Source of the DNA: Karalla daura
Taxonomy: Eukaryota > Chordata > Actinopteri > Chaetodontiformes > Leiognathidae
Assembly: GCA_029224185.1 (NCBI GenBank)
Contig: CM055199.1
Coordinates: 15,196,767 to 15,260,766 of the forward strand
DNA length: 64,000 nt
Direction: 5' to 3'
Positions 45,824-63,500 of this stretch are shown piece by piece. The notes below the pieces were generated by a model. It ran no database searches. It was not told where the DNA came from and saw nothing but the letters and a program-made list of their open reading frames with translations. The position numbers and the translations under genes are program-made. Each line of letters opens with the position of its first letter. Positions within the stretch are counted from its first letter, which is position 1.

Positions 45824-48800
45824 CCTCGGCCCCCGGGCAGGATTGAGCCCTAAGAGCACTACAAGGAGAGAGAGGGAGAGGATGGAAGAATGCACTTAAA
45901 GATCGGCCACTATTAACCAGGCCTAAAAGCTACACCCCTGCCTCTTGTCTTCTCTTCTTCTCTTCTTGTATTCTTTTCTTTTCTCCTCTCCTCTTTTTGG
46001 CGGCACCTTCACAGAGGCATTTTAACTCCCGGCACATGTTGACTCTTTGAGGAACATTAAGAAAGCGAAAGATCCTGAGGGCATTTGTCAGGTCTACACA
46101 GTCTGGTGCAGCCATCCGCCCCTGGGTGTTGAGCAATGACAGGAGGTATCTCCTTGACTCATACACCCCGAGATGAAAGGAGAGCTCAGAAGACGTGCAT
46201 TTCTGAAAGGCAAAAACGGTATTCAGTAAATGAGAAGAGACACAACAGGTAGGGACGGGGTGGTGACTGATCGAGGCTTGGCTGGCTTTGTTCCATGCAA
46301 GTACTTGTGATCTCAGATGAATGCACCTATGGTTAGCATCAGCTACGCTCCTCTGTCTCACTGACAGCCGCGGGATCTGAGGTGTCTGCCTGTCACGGGC
46401 CTGAGAGCTCCTCACACTGGCAGAGGATGGAGGAAATGGGAGACAGTTGGGTGAGGGGGGGGGGGCTTAGAAAAAAAAAGAGAGAAGGGAGAAAATGTTT
46501 CTTTCCAGCCCAGCTGTCCATTCAGAGGGAGAGAGAAAATTTGACATGGTTGACTTGAACACATTTAGCATCATTAGCAAACAGGAAGTGTCCCCTGCAG
46601 CTGTTTTTCAGCGGGGAGAGGGGGAGGAGGGGGTGTTCCTGCCTGTGCAGTAATGGACAAATGTTACCCAACATGTTTGCCTTTGATTTTTGACCTGAAA
46701 AACAAAAATTGACATTACAAATGTCCTATGATATCTTCCAAATTGGCTTGACATTCCATAGCTGGCCCCCAGGGGGTTTCTTGTTTGTCCTCTGTAAGTG
46801 GTTGTGCTCTTGTTGTTGTGTCCTGAGGCTCGCTATTAGAATGTACTGGCCTTTCTCTCGACAACGCCGGGCCTTAAAGAGACACGGGGAGAGACAAGAA
46901 AGAAAGAGGGAGAGAGCCAAAAGAGGTCCTGGTTGTGTATTTGAATACTTATGCTCATTAAGTTAATGCACAATGAAAGCGAGAACCGTCAAGTGGAAAC
47001 TCTCAGAAGCTTCTATTTGAAGAGCCACCGCACCCGCTTTTCTCCCCCTCAGTCTGTCCATCTCTCCGCAAATTAATCTGTTTCTATTTCAATTGAAGAT
47101 CAGCCCCACTTTGCTCTGACTCAGGAAGTTAAACAAAGTCTGAAGAACACAATGGAGAAAGAGGATAAACTTAAAGAGACCCTGTATGTTAATATTAAGT
47201 CCTTTTCCCAACAGTCTTTATCAACAGGCTTTGGGTTGCAAGTGCTTGACTGTTGGCTCCCTGTCTTTTCCAACATTTCTCTAATGTGACCTGTAAACCC
47301 CAGTGTGCCATAATGGAGCTTAATAACCTAGACTTGTAACTTACAGACAATTTGTACCATTTGTAAAGCAGGAGAAAAAACATTAATATGGATGGAGATA
47401 TCTTTTTTTGTTTCTTTAGTGATTACGTTTGAAATCAGTGAAACGGAAATCATTGTCTGGAACTGGGAATATACACAACAATTACTTAACCTCTCGCTGG
47501 AAAAACATTTATTCGCCCATTAAAAATGAGTGGGCGATAACCTTTGTGTTCCACTATAAAATCTCACGCCGGAGGTTTTCTCAGGACAACCCAGTCTCAG
47601 TCAGTCAGTTTAGAAAATCATTGCTTTTTTTACAATGTGTACATACGTCATTAAACCAGTGGCGGTGTTTATTCAGAGGCTTAGTTCGTTCAGTACACTT
47701 TAGCCATATAGCCAGTGACTTTATGACGGGCAACAGTGACAAGTGGTGTGGGCAACAGGCTGGACAGCGCAGACAGATGGGGCAGGGGACTACTGCAGGA
47801 TAAAAGAAGAGACGTCTCTTCTTTTTTTTTTTTTAATCGGTTCTATGAGGACGTTGTAAGAGAAAGTCTCGAAAAGGTTAACTCATTGAATTTTAATTGG
47901 GAGGAAACGCTTTAGTGGCCGTGTGATGTTTTGGCTGAGCTGTAGTCGCTGCAACAAGGACTTCTTGAGCGCAAGTAGCGAGCGTGGCTTGTGTGTTGAC
48001 ATCAGGCGAGCCGCAGAGCGGAGCAGAACAGAGCCGGGTGCCCCTGAGCAGGCAGTTACCACAACAAAGCCGGCAGACTGGTCTGAAAAACCAGGCCAAA
48101 TTCCTGCCCTCTAGGACCTGGCTTAAAGCTCGAGCGGAAACTTTGAAAGAAGGGGACGAGATGAGAGGATAGGAGAGGAGTGGAGAGGAGAGGAGGTGGA
48201 GTGGAGAGGATACGAGGCCAGGCCGGGGCGAGTGAGAAAGGGATAGCTGGCGGGGCCCGCGGAGGCAGGGGCAGGAGAAGGAGAGATCGACGGAAATGAG
48301 GGAGAGAGACGGAGAGGAGACCAGGCCCCTGCTGTAAAGATGGAGGGATCGTATTCCTTCCTCTTGAAAGCAGAGGGGCAGCCGCGTGGTGGAAAAAGAA
48401 GCCATGAACTCGATCTGACGATTAAATAGGCACATCTCTATGGCTGCAGGCCACAAACGAGGCCAGGTCCACAGCACAGAGCAGCACACACACAGTTTGT
48501 GTATATAACTGTTGGCAAACTCCATCAGATCCATGGGTTGAGTTCAGTCGATCTGCGTTCCAGAGTCTTTTGCGGATTTCTGCATAGATAATGAACTCTG
48601 CCTTTTTTTTTCCCTTCCCGGTCGTGTTTTCTTTATTGGATAAAAATGAACCCTTATTACGATTATGCGGGATATCATTTGGAAAAGAAAAACATCTCTC
48701 TCTTTTTCTCCGGTCGATCCGCTACGTCTGGAGGTGCATTGGGATTGTGTGGGAGTGATTGCTATTTAGCCTCGTGGAGCGCGGTACAATCAGATGCCTG

Positions 48801-49066
48801 TATCTTGCACATCCTCGGGGGCTCCCTCCTCACCCGCTCCCTCCCGCTTCTACTCTTTCGCCCCGTTTTTTTTTTTTTTTTTTTTTTCTTTTACTGTTAC
48901 TGTAGCTTGGCAGGCGAGCGGGGCAGTTATGCCGTAGAGCTTCTCTACAACCTTGCACCATCTCCAGTGAACATAAATTAATGGTGTAGAGCAAACAGGC
49001 TGCTGGCGGAGGGCCAGGAGCTGGCTTCAGGAGCCCAGCCAGCGATTGTTGTGGCGGGCCATGGCA

Positions 49067-49099
<33 letters not shown>

Positions 49100-49870
49100 C
49101 TACTGATGCACTGCCAACCAGCCAGTCAGTCAGCCAGCCAGTCAGACAGACAGACCGGGGGTCCTTTTTTTTTTTTTTTTTTTTTGCTCTATAATAGACG
49201 CTGGAGGCCACGCCAGTCCGCCTTGTATTCACAATCATCACCGTTTTATAGTCAGAGGGCAGGCGGCTGCTGAGAGCCCTCATGCTTATTGTGAAAGAGA
49301 AAGAGAGAGAGAGAGAGTCTGAAGAGAGAGAGAGAGACACAAGTGTAGTGGTATGTTCTGAATGCAGATGGTGTGAGGTGTAGATATGGATGTACTTTCA
49401 TTTGCCGTTATCGGAGGTTGGCATGCGGTGTGTGCGGTTTGCAGGTCGCCGTCATGTGAGTTCTGTTTATAAGCCGCCTGTATCTGTGCGTGTGTCTCTG
49501 TGTCTGTGTGTGTGTGTCTGTGTGTGTGTGCGCAATCAAGAGAGAGGGAGAGGAAGAGTCATTGAGTCATGTGGCATTCTTGACTGTTTTCAGACTGTTG
49601 TCAGGAAGCAGTGGTGATCCCAGCGAGAAAAAAAAACACCCAAAACTCTAGCCCTCCTCCACTCACAAAGGGAGGGAGAGAAAGAGAGGGAGTGAGAGAG
49701 AGAGAGATAGAGATAGAGAGGTTTGGCAGAGAGATAAAAGGGTTGAGAGAGATGACACTAGAGATGAAAATAACTTCTTCAAATGGAACTTTAGTTTACA
49801 AACACTACTCAAAAAGAGTCTCACTGGTCGAACTGGAAAAAAATAATGTTTTGGATGTGGGTTGATGTAA
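45824..49870 (+). other. meis2: meis2 intron 8, third part
   Basis: No gene is seen. It contains a GA/GGA purine-rich stretch (48148-48310), T-runs at 47821-47834 and 48866-48887, a compound CAG/CAGN/poly-T repeat (49071-49185), GA repeats (49297-49337), TG repeats (49496-49530) and GA (49674-49720). Unique AT-rich sequence lies at 47080-47420. A TATATAA at 48502 has no supporting promoter context. Confidence 0.6.
49071..49185 (+). repeat. Compound CAG, CAGN and poly-T repeat
   Basis: Nine pure CAG units (49071-49097) are followed by a tetranucleotide CAGN array (about 49118-49155) and, after a short gap, by a run of 21 Ts (49165-49185). Confidence 0.92.
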
Positions 49871-49874
49871 GGTT

Positions 49875-50600
49875 CTTTAGCTCGGTTGACCCCTGACTTG
49901 AATTAATTAGTAATAAATTCAAAACAACCCTTCAAAGTCCAAACCTACTTCACTTACGTACTTTAACCCATCATATTTCTGACAACATCACTCTTTGTAG
50001 CTCATGCATATGCAGATTTGAAAATCAATTCTGCCATTGTCAGAAATATAACGCTTGTCCCTTTTTTAATTCTAGATATTGGAAGTTGACAGATGAAAGT
50101 AATTAAGTCAATTGAAGCCACAAAATCTGTCAGAAACCTGGAGCTAAAGAGCCACATATCGCTCTTTGCGTAGTAAACATTCATGATGGATTCAAAAACT
50201 CCAACTGGATTTATTTGTCATATCCGTTTGATCTCCCAGTAATGCCGGTGTGCATTCAATCTCATCGTCATTTGTCAAAGAAGCCAATTGTGACATTAAT
50301 AACGACGGCAACTTGATATTTAAAATGTGCCAATCTTACCCCCACCTCCATGCAGAATACATATTAAAATGTCATTCCTATATTTGATTGCATTTACTTT
50401 CTGACAGTGAATATTATTATCATCCCCAGTCACTTTGATTAAAAACAAATAAGATTCCAATCAATGCAAAGAAGGCATATATGAAAGGAAATACTGGCAT
50501 ACGATGCGGCTGTATAACTAGACACAAAGCCATGGCGAAGCCCATTAAAAGCTCCTGACACATAACACACACACATTACATAATATATAGAATTATGTCT
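49875..50600 (+). promoter_or_regulatory. Candidate conserved enhancer block with MEIS motifs
   Basis: About 700 bp is nearly free of simple repeats and rich in A and T. Three MEIS hexamers lie within 321 bp: TGACAG at 50087, CTGTCA at 50127 and TGACAG at 50402. There are also homeodomain cores (aattaagtcaattg, ttgattaaaa) and ATCAAT near 50459. Autoregulation by MEIS is a plausible inference; nothing here proves activity. Confidence 0.35.
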
Positions 50601-54738
<4,138 letters not shown>

Positions 54739-54893
54739 TGAGTCAAGATTTCCGCTCGCCCTATCTCCGCCACCAGCATCGCTCTGCCTTTCATTTTCAA
54801 AAGCCTTCGCCTCCTTCTCCCTCGCCAAGTGTGAAAACCGTTTATGTGCAGCCCTCCCCATCGCATACAGACACACGCGGAGGTGCACGCCTC

Positions 54894-54894
<1 letters not shown>

Positions 54895-54940
<46 letters not shown>
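54895..54940 (+). repeat. (AC)23 microsatellite
   Basis: The longest uninterrupted dinucleotide repeat in the window, 158 bp downstream of exon 9. Confidence 0.98.
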
Positions 54941-54941
<1 letters not shown>

Positions 54942-55094
54942 GACAAACCTTTGTGGCGTTATTATGTATAAGCTACCGGGATGTTCCGGTGTTATCGGCG
55001 AAGTGTTCTGCGGCTAAGTCACTGGTCTTTGTGGTTTGATGCACATGCATTCAGTGGGATATATTTAAGGGAGAATGGCAGAGATCATAAGCTA

Positions 55095-55114
55095 CCCCAC
55101 TCCCACCCCACCCC
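55095..55114 (-). other. G-quadruplex motif, minus strand
   Basis: C runs of 4, 3, 4 and 4 are separated by 3, 1 and 1 nt on the + strand, so the minus strand has four G runs with short loops. Confidence 0.6.
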
Positions 55115-57463
55115 TTCATCCAAAAAACCATACCTAGCTCCGCCACTGGTGCCCCCACAAAAGGCAAAACCTGCCTTCCACCCCCTCCCCGTTTTACACC
55201 AGCTATATGGTGGATTAAGGTTTTGGTGGCCTGGCCAGCAGGGCCTTTGTAGATGGCTTAGCACATAACTGGGGGTGGTGGATTAAATAAAATGATCACA
55301 GAAGCAAAGAAATGATACAGGAATTACTTATCAAAATACTAGCCCAGGTTTTATCTGCAGCTTAATTTTGTTCAGTACATTCTCAGGGTGATGTTCAGAT
55401 TAATTGAACTGACAGCTTCCTTTCAAATTTCCGGCAAGGTATTTGCACGGATTTCAGGTCTTACACAAACTTAATTATATGGAACCCCATTTTATCATTC
55501 TAATTCCATGTAGCGGGGGTTCTATTTACAAATGACAAGTCTGTGCCTTTTATTCACAGCTTTCCTTAATATATTTATCAAAGCGGGTTCATTTACAAAG
55601 TGCTCTATCTGTTGGGTACAGGCAGGCCGACATTAACGAAGCTTTTAGGTTTATCAGACTCGCAGCCTGACAAGCCACCCGAGGGTCAATTGATTTTTTG
55701 GTTCTGTGATACATTTTTTCTCATTTTTTCCCTGGATCACAATGAGAAACATGCCTGGAGAATTAGCCTGGTTTGTTGGCCTTATCTATCAGCCCCCTCC
55801 CCTGTCCTCCCCCCTTCGTCCTGACATACTCTCTCTCCCTGTCTCGCTCTCCCTCTCTCACCCTTTTCTTTATTCCCTTCCAGCCAAAGGAAGTCAAGCT
55901 ACTTAAATTGGCCACAGGAACCGCTGTTATCAGACTTTAATGCACCCTACAGTGTGGATAGCATTTCAATTACACCAGTAACCAAAGATTAGCCCCCGCT
56001 TGCCTGTTTCATGCCTCGTGCCACCGTTTCGGGACGCCACGCACCTTACCTACAGGAGCAGAAAATTGAGTTGCCTTGCCTGTGTCATGGTGATTAATGC
56101 AGAAATAGTCTGCAAACCTGCGAGGAGAGAGAGAGAGAGGGAGAGAAAGAGAGAGAGCGAAATAGACAGAGACAGAGATAGATATAGGAAGAGCTCCTGC
56201 TTTCTCAGAGGCCATGAAATCCAAGCCTGGCGCTGAAATGCCTCAGATCCATTTATAAAGAGGTCTGAAAGAATCTCGTGCTGGGTAACATCCTTATGAA
56301 CTTTATTTGCACGCAGACGTGTACACATAGGCGGTCATGGAGCTGTGTATTAACGTTACACCAGCTGTGTTTACAAAAACACACCGGGAATCAATTTTCA
56401 CAAATAAAGTCATTAGAGAGGCTTAGACTCTGCCCGTCTATCTCGGGTACAGGGTGTCTGGGTGTTAAACGTGTCTGGTGGACACTGCCAGGGTATTTAC
56501 TGGTTTACGGCAAGGAGAAAGATGAAGAGTGAGCGAGAGAGAGAAAGAGAGGATGCTGAAGTTTCTTTCCCCTCTGTATGGGGGACCAGGCAGGACAGTG
56601 GCCTACAGTCAAATATGGCCTCGCTCAGGTTGTGCCCTTGCTTTTTTCCTCTCGCCCTCCAGTTTCTGATTCTATTGGCTGCGGAGACAGTCCACCCAGG
56701 ATATGACAGAACTCTGCCATATGAAATTCCTGCTTAAAAAAAGAAAAGGCTCTTCAAATTCCTGGCTGGCCCCTTGCATTGTTCTGCAGCTCCCTTTGAT
56801 GCACGGCCGCTGCCATGTAACTGGCCAAAAAAAAAAAAAGAGGGAGAGAAAGAAAGAGAGAGAGAGGGAGATAGAGACAGAGGGAGTGAGAGACAGGAGC
56901 AGAGGATGAGAGGGGTGGGGGCGAGGGAGGGGACGGCCGCCGTCTTCGGTTTCCAGAGCTCTCCCTCGGGGAAAGGATGTGCTGAATCAGGGCTTTGTCC
57001 GCCGGCACAATCGCAGCCCAGCGAGGGCACAAGGGTGCTCTGTGCGATAGTCAATAGACAGTGCATCTCGCTCTCTCTCTCTCTCTGTCTCTCTCCCAGC
57101 TCGCCCCATCAAACCTTCCCCGAACCGTTCCCTCCAACCGACACCTCCCTCTGCATGTACCTGCGGCTCACCTGTGCACACAGAAAACAAAACCCAAAGT
57201 AGACCACTTCCAACTGGAAACTTTTTGTCCCCGGTGCCTCAGGAGACGCTCCACCTGGCTCTTTATCTGTGTTGTATCATTAGCTGGCAGCCTCACCTGT
57301 TTGTAGCCCACACCCCATTAGCTGTCTGATGTTAATAAGGAACAAAGGAAAAGGTTAAAGTCCAGGATCGCGCTGTGCCACTGTTGTGCAGATGAGGACG
57401 AGGGCTTGATTATCTGGCTAATAGTGTCCTCTATGTGTGTGTGTGTGTGTGTGTACGTTATTA

Positions 57464-57556
57464 CTAATGGTCAACTGCACTGGCTCAGTATGTACAGAGA
57501 TGGCATGTGTGTGTGTGTGTACAGTGTGCGTCAGGACACCATTAGTTGACCATTAG
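57464..57556 (+). repeat. Inverted repeat with 13-bp perfect arms
   Basis: CTAATGGTCAACT (57464-57476) and its exact reverse complement AGTTGACCATTAG (57544-57556) flank 67 bp that include a TG tract. The RNA could fold into a long hairpin. No terminal duplication or transposase-like sequence is evident. Confidence 0.8.
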
Positions 57557-60500
57557 GTAGCGTGTTTGCTCTGCTTACATTTGAGACAACTGGCGTCGCG
57601 CAAACGGAATCGGGGAGTGGTCCGACGCGTAATTGCATTTGTTTAAGATTGCAGGAAAAGGTGAGGGCCGTGTCACACGCGGCATAGTGGGATAATGAAG
57701 TAGGTGAAACGGCAAACTCAGGTATCTGTTCGGCCAGGGGAAGCGTTTATAGTTTACAGTATCTAGCAGCGTATTTGCCTGCCTCAGCAGCCCCCGGTGT
57801 CCTGCTATCAGTCTGGGCTAAATGGGGCCTGACCGAATCCTTTCATGTCTCAGCGTCAGACCCAGCACGACGTGCTCTCCCTCACTGCCATAAACACACA
57901 CACACACACAGACAGACACACACACACACACGCCAACCATCCTGCCGTTATTTACCGCTGCGGCAACGAGCACGTGCGGCCGACACGCATAACGTGCAGC
58001 ATTATTACATGGGCCTGAGAGATGACGCCGATGACAGATGACTGAGAGAAACAGCGGCTAAAAAAAGGAAGGAAATCGTCCCCTCATTATTCCCTCGTCT
58101 CTCAGCCAGCCAGTTGGTCATTTCCATGGCAGAAGCAGAGAGAGAGAGAGAGAGAGAGAGAGGTAGAGCAAGTCAGAGAGCGAATATGTCAGTTCTTGGC
58201 ATCTATGATGACTGACTGCTGTGCCACTGGAGCACTAATAACAATAAAGAGGGCACTAAGCCACACTCTATTTTTACATCTCTGCCTCCTCTCTACAGCC
58301 CAGGGGGGACTACATGCATAGACAGAGACATACACAGACACACACACACACAGACACAGGGGAGAGGCTCTAATTAGCGGCAGAAAGGAATACAATGAGT
58401 GAGTTATTAAGACACAGGGGCGGATCGCAGCCAACCTTTGCCCCCTGTCGGAGCACAGGTCACATGATAAGAGAAGGATATCCGCCAGACGACGGCGCCA
58501 AGCGGCCTGTGCCCACTGAAGAGATGAAATAGGCTCCGTCTCTCCAGCCATTCAGATATTTTACTTCATTGTTTTGAGAGGGCAGTAGAGTAAGTGCACA
58601 ACATGATGCTAGCCTAGCTACAGCACATTAAACTGATTGTTTGGATATGCCTTGGTCCAGTGAGTCAGCATAGATAAGCACAGGTGCAACAAGAGCTAAA
58701 AAGAGGCTTGTGCAGCTAAAACAGAGATACTTTATAAGAGCCATTACACTCATATGCTTTTATCATTGTAGAATCCCAGATTGCAGTTGGCAGCTAAACC
58801 TGTAGCTGCTTAGCTTAGCTGGCTCCAAACTCACAGCTGTGTCGCTCTCTTCACTTCACATGATCCCCATTCCCACCCAGATATTCATTTTTTTCTCTCT
58901 CTTTCTTTCTATTCCTTTTCCATGGATCCCTCCACACTTTTGCAACTTGAACCCACCCCACGCGCAGAAGCCGAAGCGGCGGGTTCACATGCAAAAATGC
59001 TAACGGTCAAGCACTTTAATTTGTAGTATCTGAGAACAAGAATTCAAAGCCAAATTTGTTCCTCCACTTAGCAAAAACATTTTCCACCCCCCTTCCTCAG
59101 TCCAATGAGACACTTAGGAACACTGGCTTTTATGATTTTTTATGATTTTTTTATGATCCTCTGGTTTGGCGAGCGAAGCCATTATGAAATGCAAAATAAT
59201 AACTAATATTTTCCAAATGTAACATGCTATGAAACTGGCCCAGCCGCCTCTCTCTCTTTTTTTTCCACATTTTTATACGTATTTAAGTCTTATGAATCTC
59301 ACACAGAGGCTGTTGAGGTCCTTTTTCCCCCCTCTCCTCACTCTCCATATCACCAACCGTTACTGCCACACTGGTGGACGAGTTGACTGAAGTTGCTGGT
59401 TATCTGTGTAACTTTGACCCAGATGGAAATGTCAGGCCTTTTTTTGGCTGCAACCAGGGACTCCCAGCAGTGGCCATCTTATGCCCCTGGCTTTCTAAAT
59501 ATACAGCTGGAGTGTGGAGAGGTTGCGGCCGCGCGTGTGTGTGTGTGTTTGTGTGTGCCTGTATGTGAGTGTATATGTGAGTGTGAGCGAGAGAGGGAGA
59601 GAGAGAGACTATCGGGGCGCTGCCAACACAGGCATCATGATCCCTCTCATTTAGGGACTGCTAATTGGCAGTTAATTAGCAGAATTGACTCTGTTGTCAG
59701 ATCCCAAGTGCCAGCCCCCCTACCATCGCCCCCTACCCGCTAAGTTCATTTGATCTGGCTGCTTTCTTGATGCTGTAATAATAATCCTATTTTATCTGTT
59801 TTGGAAGGGAGAAACACATTTGGTAAAAACATATTTTCATTATTGGCACAGTAAAAGGGGGCAGACACCATGTTGTAGTAGGTCTCATTTTGTTTTTCAT
59901 TGGTTCAGCAGTTGTTACAGATCCAAATATCTGTTCGCGGCGCAATCTAGACACATGCTGCACTGGCAGGATAAGCCACGGGAGTCTTGAATAGCTGATA
60001 CTAATGTGCACCACCGCGCTTATTCGTGTGCTCACACACACACACACACACACACACACAGCTGTGTTACGAGTACATGCCGCTGTAGAGCCGTGCGGTG
60101 TGATTAACAGGGCCCGCTCCCAGTTTATCGGGCACTGGGGGCATATTGGGTCATAGCATGGCATGGACACCCACCGTGGCCGCGCAGCAGCCCGAGTGCC
60201 CACCTTTGTGTGAGTCTGGAGTTATGAAAAACAGGTGGTGCTTTAATAAGATTGGCAGTGTCTGGCGATCATGCACAAAAATGAACTTTTTCTTCTTTTT
60301 TTTTTTTTTTTTTTTACTTGTTTTCCCATTACAAGCTCTAGTCTCTCCAAGGCTATGGAATTCTCCCAGCAAAGACGGCATGCGAGGAGAACGAAGCCAG
60401 ACAAGGCGAGATAGAGAGGCATAGAGCTGAAAGAGGCATTACAGAGAAAGCGTTAGAGAGAGAGGAGAGATGGAGAGAGATGGGGAGGAGGGAGGTCTTT

Positions 60501-63500
60501 GTACTTCTCTGCTCCTTTTGGCTCTTTCATTCCTCAACGGCTTGGTTTTATTGGTGGGTCGTTTAATAACAAGGGCTCCGCGTTTGAAATGAAGTCGAGC
60601 TGCGTTTGCGTGGGCGAGCCTCCTTTTTTTATTTTAAGATGGTAATTTCTGCACTAGGGGTGAGAACCGGAGAGAGAGAATGAGGTAGACAATGCACAAG
60701 AAAGAGAGAAGGAGAGAGCAAGAGGGGTGAAAGTGTGGGAGAGGGAGAATTCAAGGAGAGGACGAAGGAAGGAAAGTAGGTTAATTTATTTCATTTGTGC
60801 AGAGAGGGAGAGAGAGAGAGAACTTGAAAAGGAAAAAAAATAAGGTTGGTGATAGTGAGAAAGAAAGTGTAGGATGCTGTTTTCGTGAACAAGCAGCTTA
60901 ATGCACACGGGCAGCCACAGTAAGCCTGCCAGAATCTCCCTGTGCCTGAGGCCATCTGTGAGCAGAATAGCAATTTTATTACTTTGTCATTAAACCAATT
61001 TCACAGCAGTATTGTTTGTTAATGAGCAGCCTCAAACGAGCAGAGATGTCACGTTCTGGAATAGCAGCAAGATTTGTGACCCCGGCTCTCCTCCGTCTCA
61101 TCCTGGCAACCTGTACCTCATTCTTATTCCCCCGGCTCTGTCTGCCATCATCTCCTTCCTCAACATCCTTACCATCACCCTCTCTCTCTCTCTCTTTCCC
61201 CCTGCCATCCTCCCATCGCTCCATCCCTCCCATCCCTGCCCCCTGTTATAAGGCTCCCTGGCTCATAAAAGGGGAAACTGCCGAAAGATAAAATGCAAAG
61301 TCTATACAGTCAAGTCTCTGTTTATGAGCTTCCATTTGCCTTTAGAGCTCATTGGGACGAATGGTTTCTCCATGGGCTTTCAGGGCGTGCAGCTGGAAAG
61401 CCTGGGATGTTGGCCTGTTATTTAGCTCTAAAGCCTAACATGGGTGCCAGCGGCAAGTGCCAACAGAGGGACTAGGCGTCTGAATAGGTGCATAAGTCCT
61501 TTGGATTGTGCGCCCGATGATGTCATGCAGTATTTTGTGATTTTTTTTCGCTTTTTTTTTTTCTAAGTTGTTTAGCCTACCTGGCACGATTGCTGCTTTC
61601 CTTTGTAGTGGATTTTATTAGTTTTGTAGCCGCACGTTGGAAGAAAAATCAAAAGTTCAGGTCAGTGCCATGGTGTAGTGGACTGCGTTCACAAAGGCAG
61701 CCATGTGCGTCAGCGGCTGCGGTGCTATATGTGTCTTTATGGCTACTCACTGTTTTTGTTTTTACACTGGAGGTCAGTTGGCAGAGATTCTTGGTCTTTT
61801 TGTGGCTTGTGACTGAGCGAGCGCAAGAGGGAGGGAGACAGACAGAGAGAGAGAGAGTGAGAGAGAGAGAGAGGGACAGAGAGAGGGAGGGAGATTTAAA
61901 CTGAGGCCCCAGAGGATCAGACAACCTGACAGAGTAGATTTGGAATAATTAGTTTTATCTGCTCAGGGAGATAGCCAGAGGAGCTGTGTGTTAGCCACAG
62001 GGTGCTGCTGAGCAAATCTCGCTGTTGATGTGGCGCGGGCGGCTGAATCTTACGTGTGTGTGTGTTTGTGTGTGTATGTGTGTCTTTAGGTGTGTGTGTA
62101 TGGAAGGAGGGGTGAGGGTGTGAGGGACTAAAAAAGGATAAAGGTGACCAGGTGTAACAGAATGGCCTTGAGGGTGTGTGTGTGTATATATATGTGTGTG
62201 TGTGTACGTGTGTGTGCGTAGCCAAAAAGGACAGGAGCTCCTTCTTTGGTTGAGCTCTTTAAACTCCATGAACCTCTACAAGGTATTTTCTCTCTGTCCA
62301 GGCATGCTCGTTCTCTCGGTCTTCCTCCTCCTCTCTGTTTCTCTTCACCTCCCTCTTTCACACTACGCTCCTTCTATCGCTGTGTTAGGATATAAAGTAA
62401 CAGCATGCAAATAAACATGCCCTTTTGTCGCCATTTGTGCTGTATGGTTGACCCCTCCCCTATCTTACGCATAATGAAAGCGCGTGTTTTTGGTTACGAA
62501 AGGGAAACACGGCTGTAATTACCATCCCCTACTATGCTTGGAAGCATTATTCTCACCTGTTGTGTGTATTTGTGTGTATTTTCCAATGCTGTGATTCATG
62601 GCCTGCGTGCCCTCTGTGGCTTTGAGGTTCAGACCAATAAGCCCATCATGGAAGACACTATAAATCAATACGGGCTTTTGTTTGCTTAAGCCATGCTCTG
62701 CCCCAGTTCAGGCCTGTTATGGATGAGATATCAGTAGAATCGGTGCCAAGCACAGAAAGAAAAAAAAAAAAGCAGAGAGAGAGGTGGGAGGGAGCGATTC
62801 GCGGGGCTTTTCCACAAAAACAATCCAACCTTAATTTGAACATGGCCCAAAAATCTTGGAGTTATCGAACATGGCAATTTGCAATTTTGCAGAAAAGAAG
62901 CAACACTCTCCATGCGTACGCTATCATGCACATGTGTGTGTATGTGTGTGTGAATGCTTTGATGAAGTCATCAGTGGTAGCTGGAGGAATTAGCCACCAT
63001 TAGCCGACAGTATTACATGCATAACGAGATGTAGAGATATAGAGGAAGAGGTGGAGAAAGGAAAGGGAAGAACAATGGAGAGTATATTACCCTAATCTAG
63101 GGTTTCTCTCTTTGCAGCCTTATGAATATTTATTCCCCCCATTACAGACGATGATGTTTCAATTGGGAGACTCTGCGAGCATGTGCAGAGAGAGGCGGGA
63201 GGGCGGCGGGAGAACGTTTTCCCTAGTGGGGGTAGAGGGTGTCTGCCCCCCCCCACACACACACACCCCAAGACATATCTGCTTTATCATCCTCTTGTTA
63301 TACCTTATGAGAGGCTTCCCTCAGCTCTCTCACAGATATGAGGCAAAGAAATACAGCAGCAAGTCTCCAAAGTGATATATCTGCCATTTGGTGGTGGGGA
63401 GGGGGGTGGCTAGACTTTTTCTGAGCAGACATCAATGTATAATTCATCTCTGGTTAGAGATATTTTAACCTACATGACAGACTTGCGTTCAAGGATCACA

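Noticed and set aside
47893..48534. 213-codon open frame on the minus strand
   Set aside because: The translation is dominated by Ser, Leu and Pro from a GGA/GA purine tract; there is no domain or family resemblance.
48502..48981. TATATAA followed by an ATG opening a 111-codon frame (48646)
   Set aside because: There is no CpG or splice-donor support. An earlier ATG out of frame lies between, and the frame ends in a poly-Phe run from a T tract.
55641..55672. Possible exon 10 start (gcttttag followed by GTTTATC...)
   Set aside because: After an AG, G-TTT-ATC would complete Trp and continue Phe-Ile as expected, but the next codons give Arg-Leu-Ala-Ala-stop instead of Asn-Ala-Arg-Arg-Arg. It is a chance match.
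61660..61720. tRNA-like ggtgtagtgg near gtgccatggtgtagtgg
   Set aside because: There is no B box at the right distance and no SINE body.
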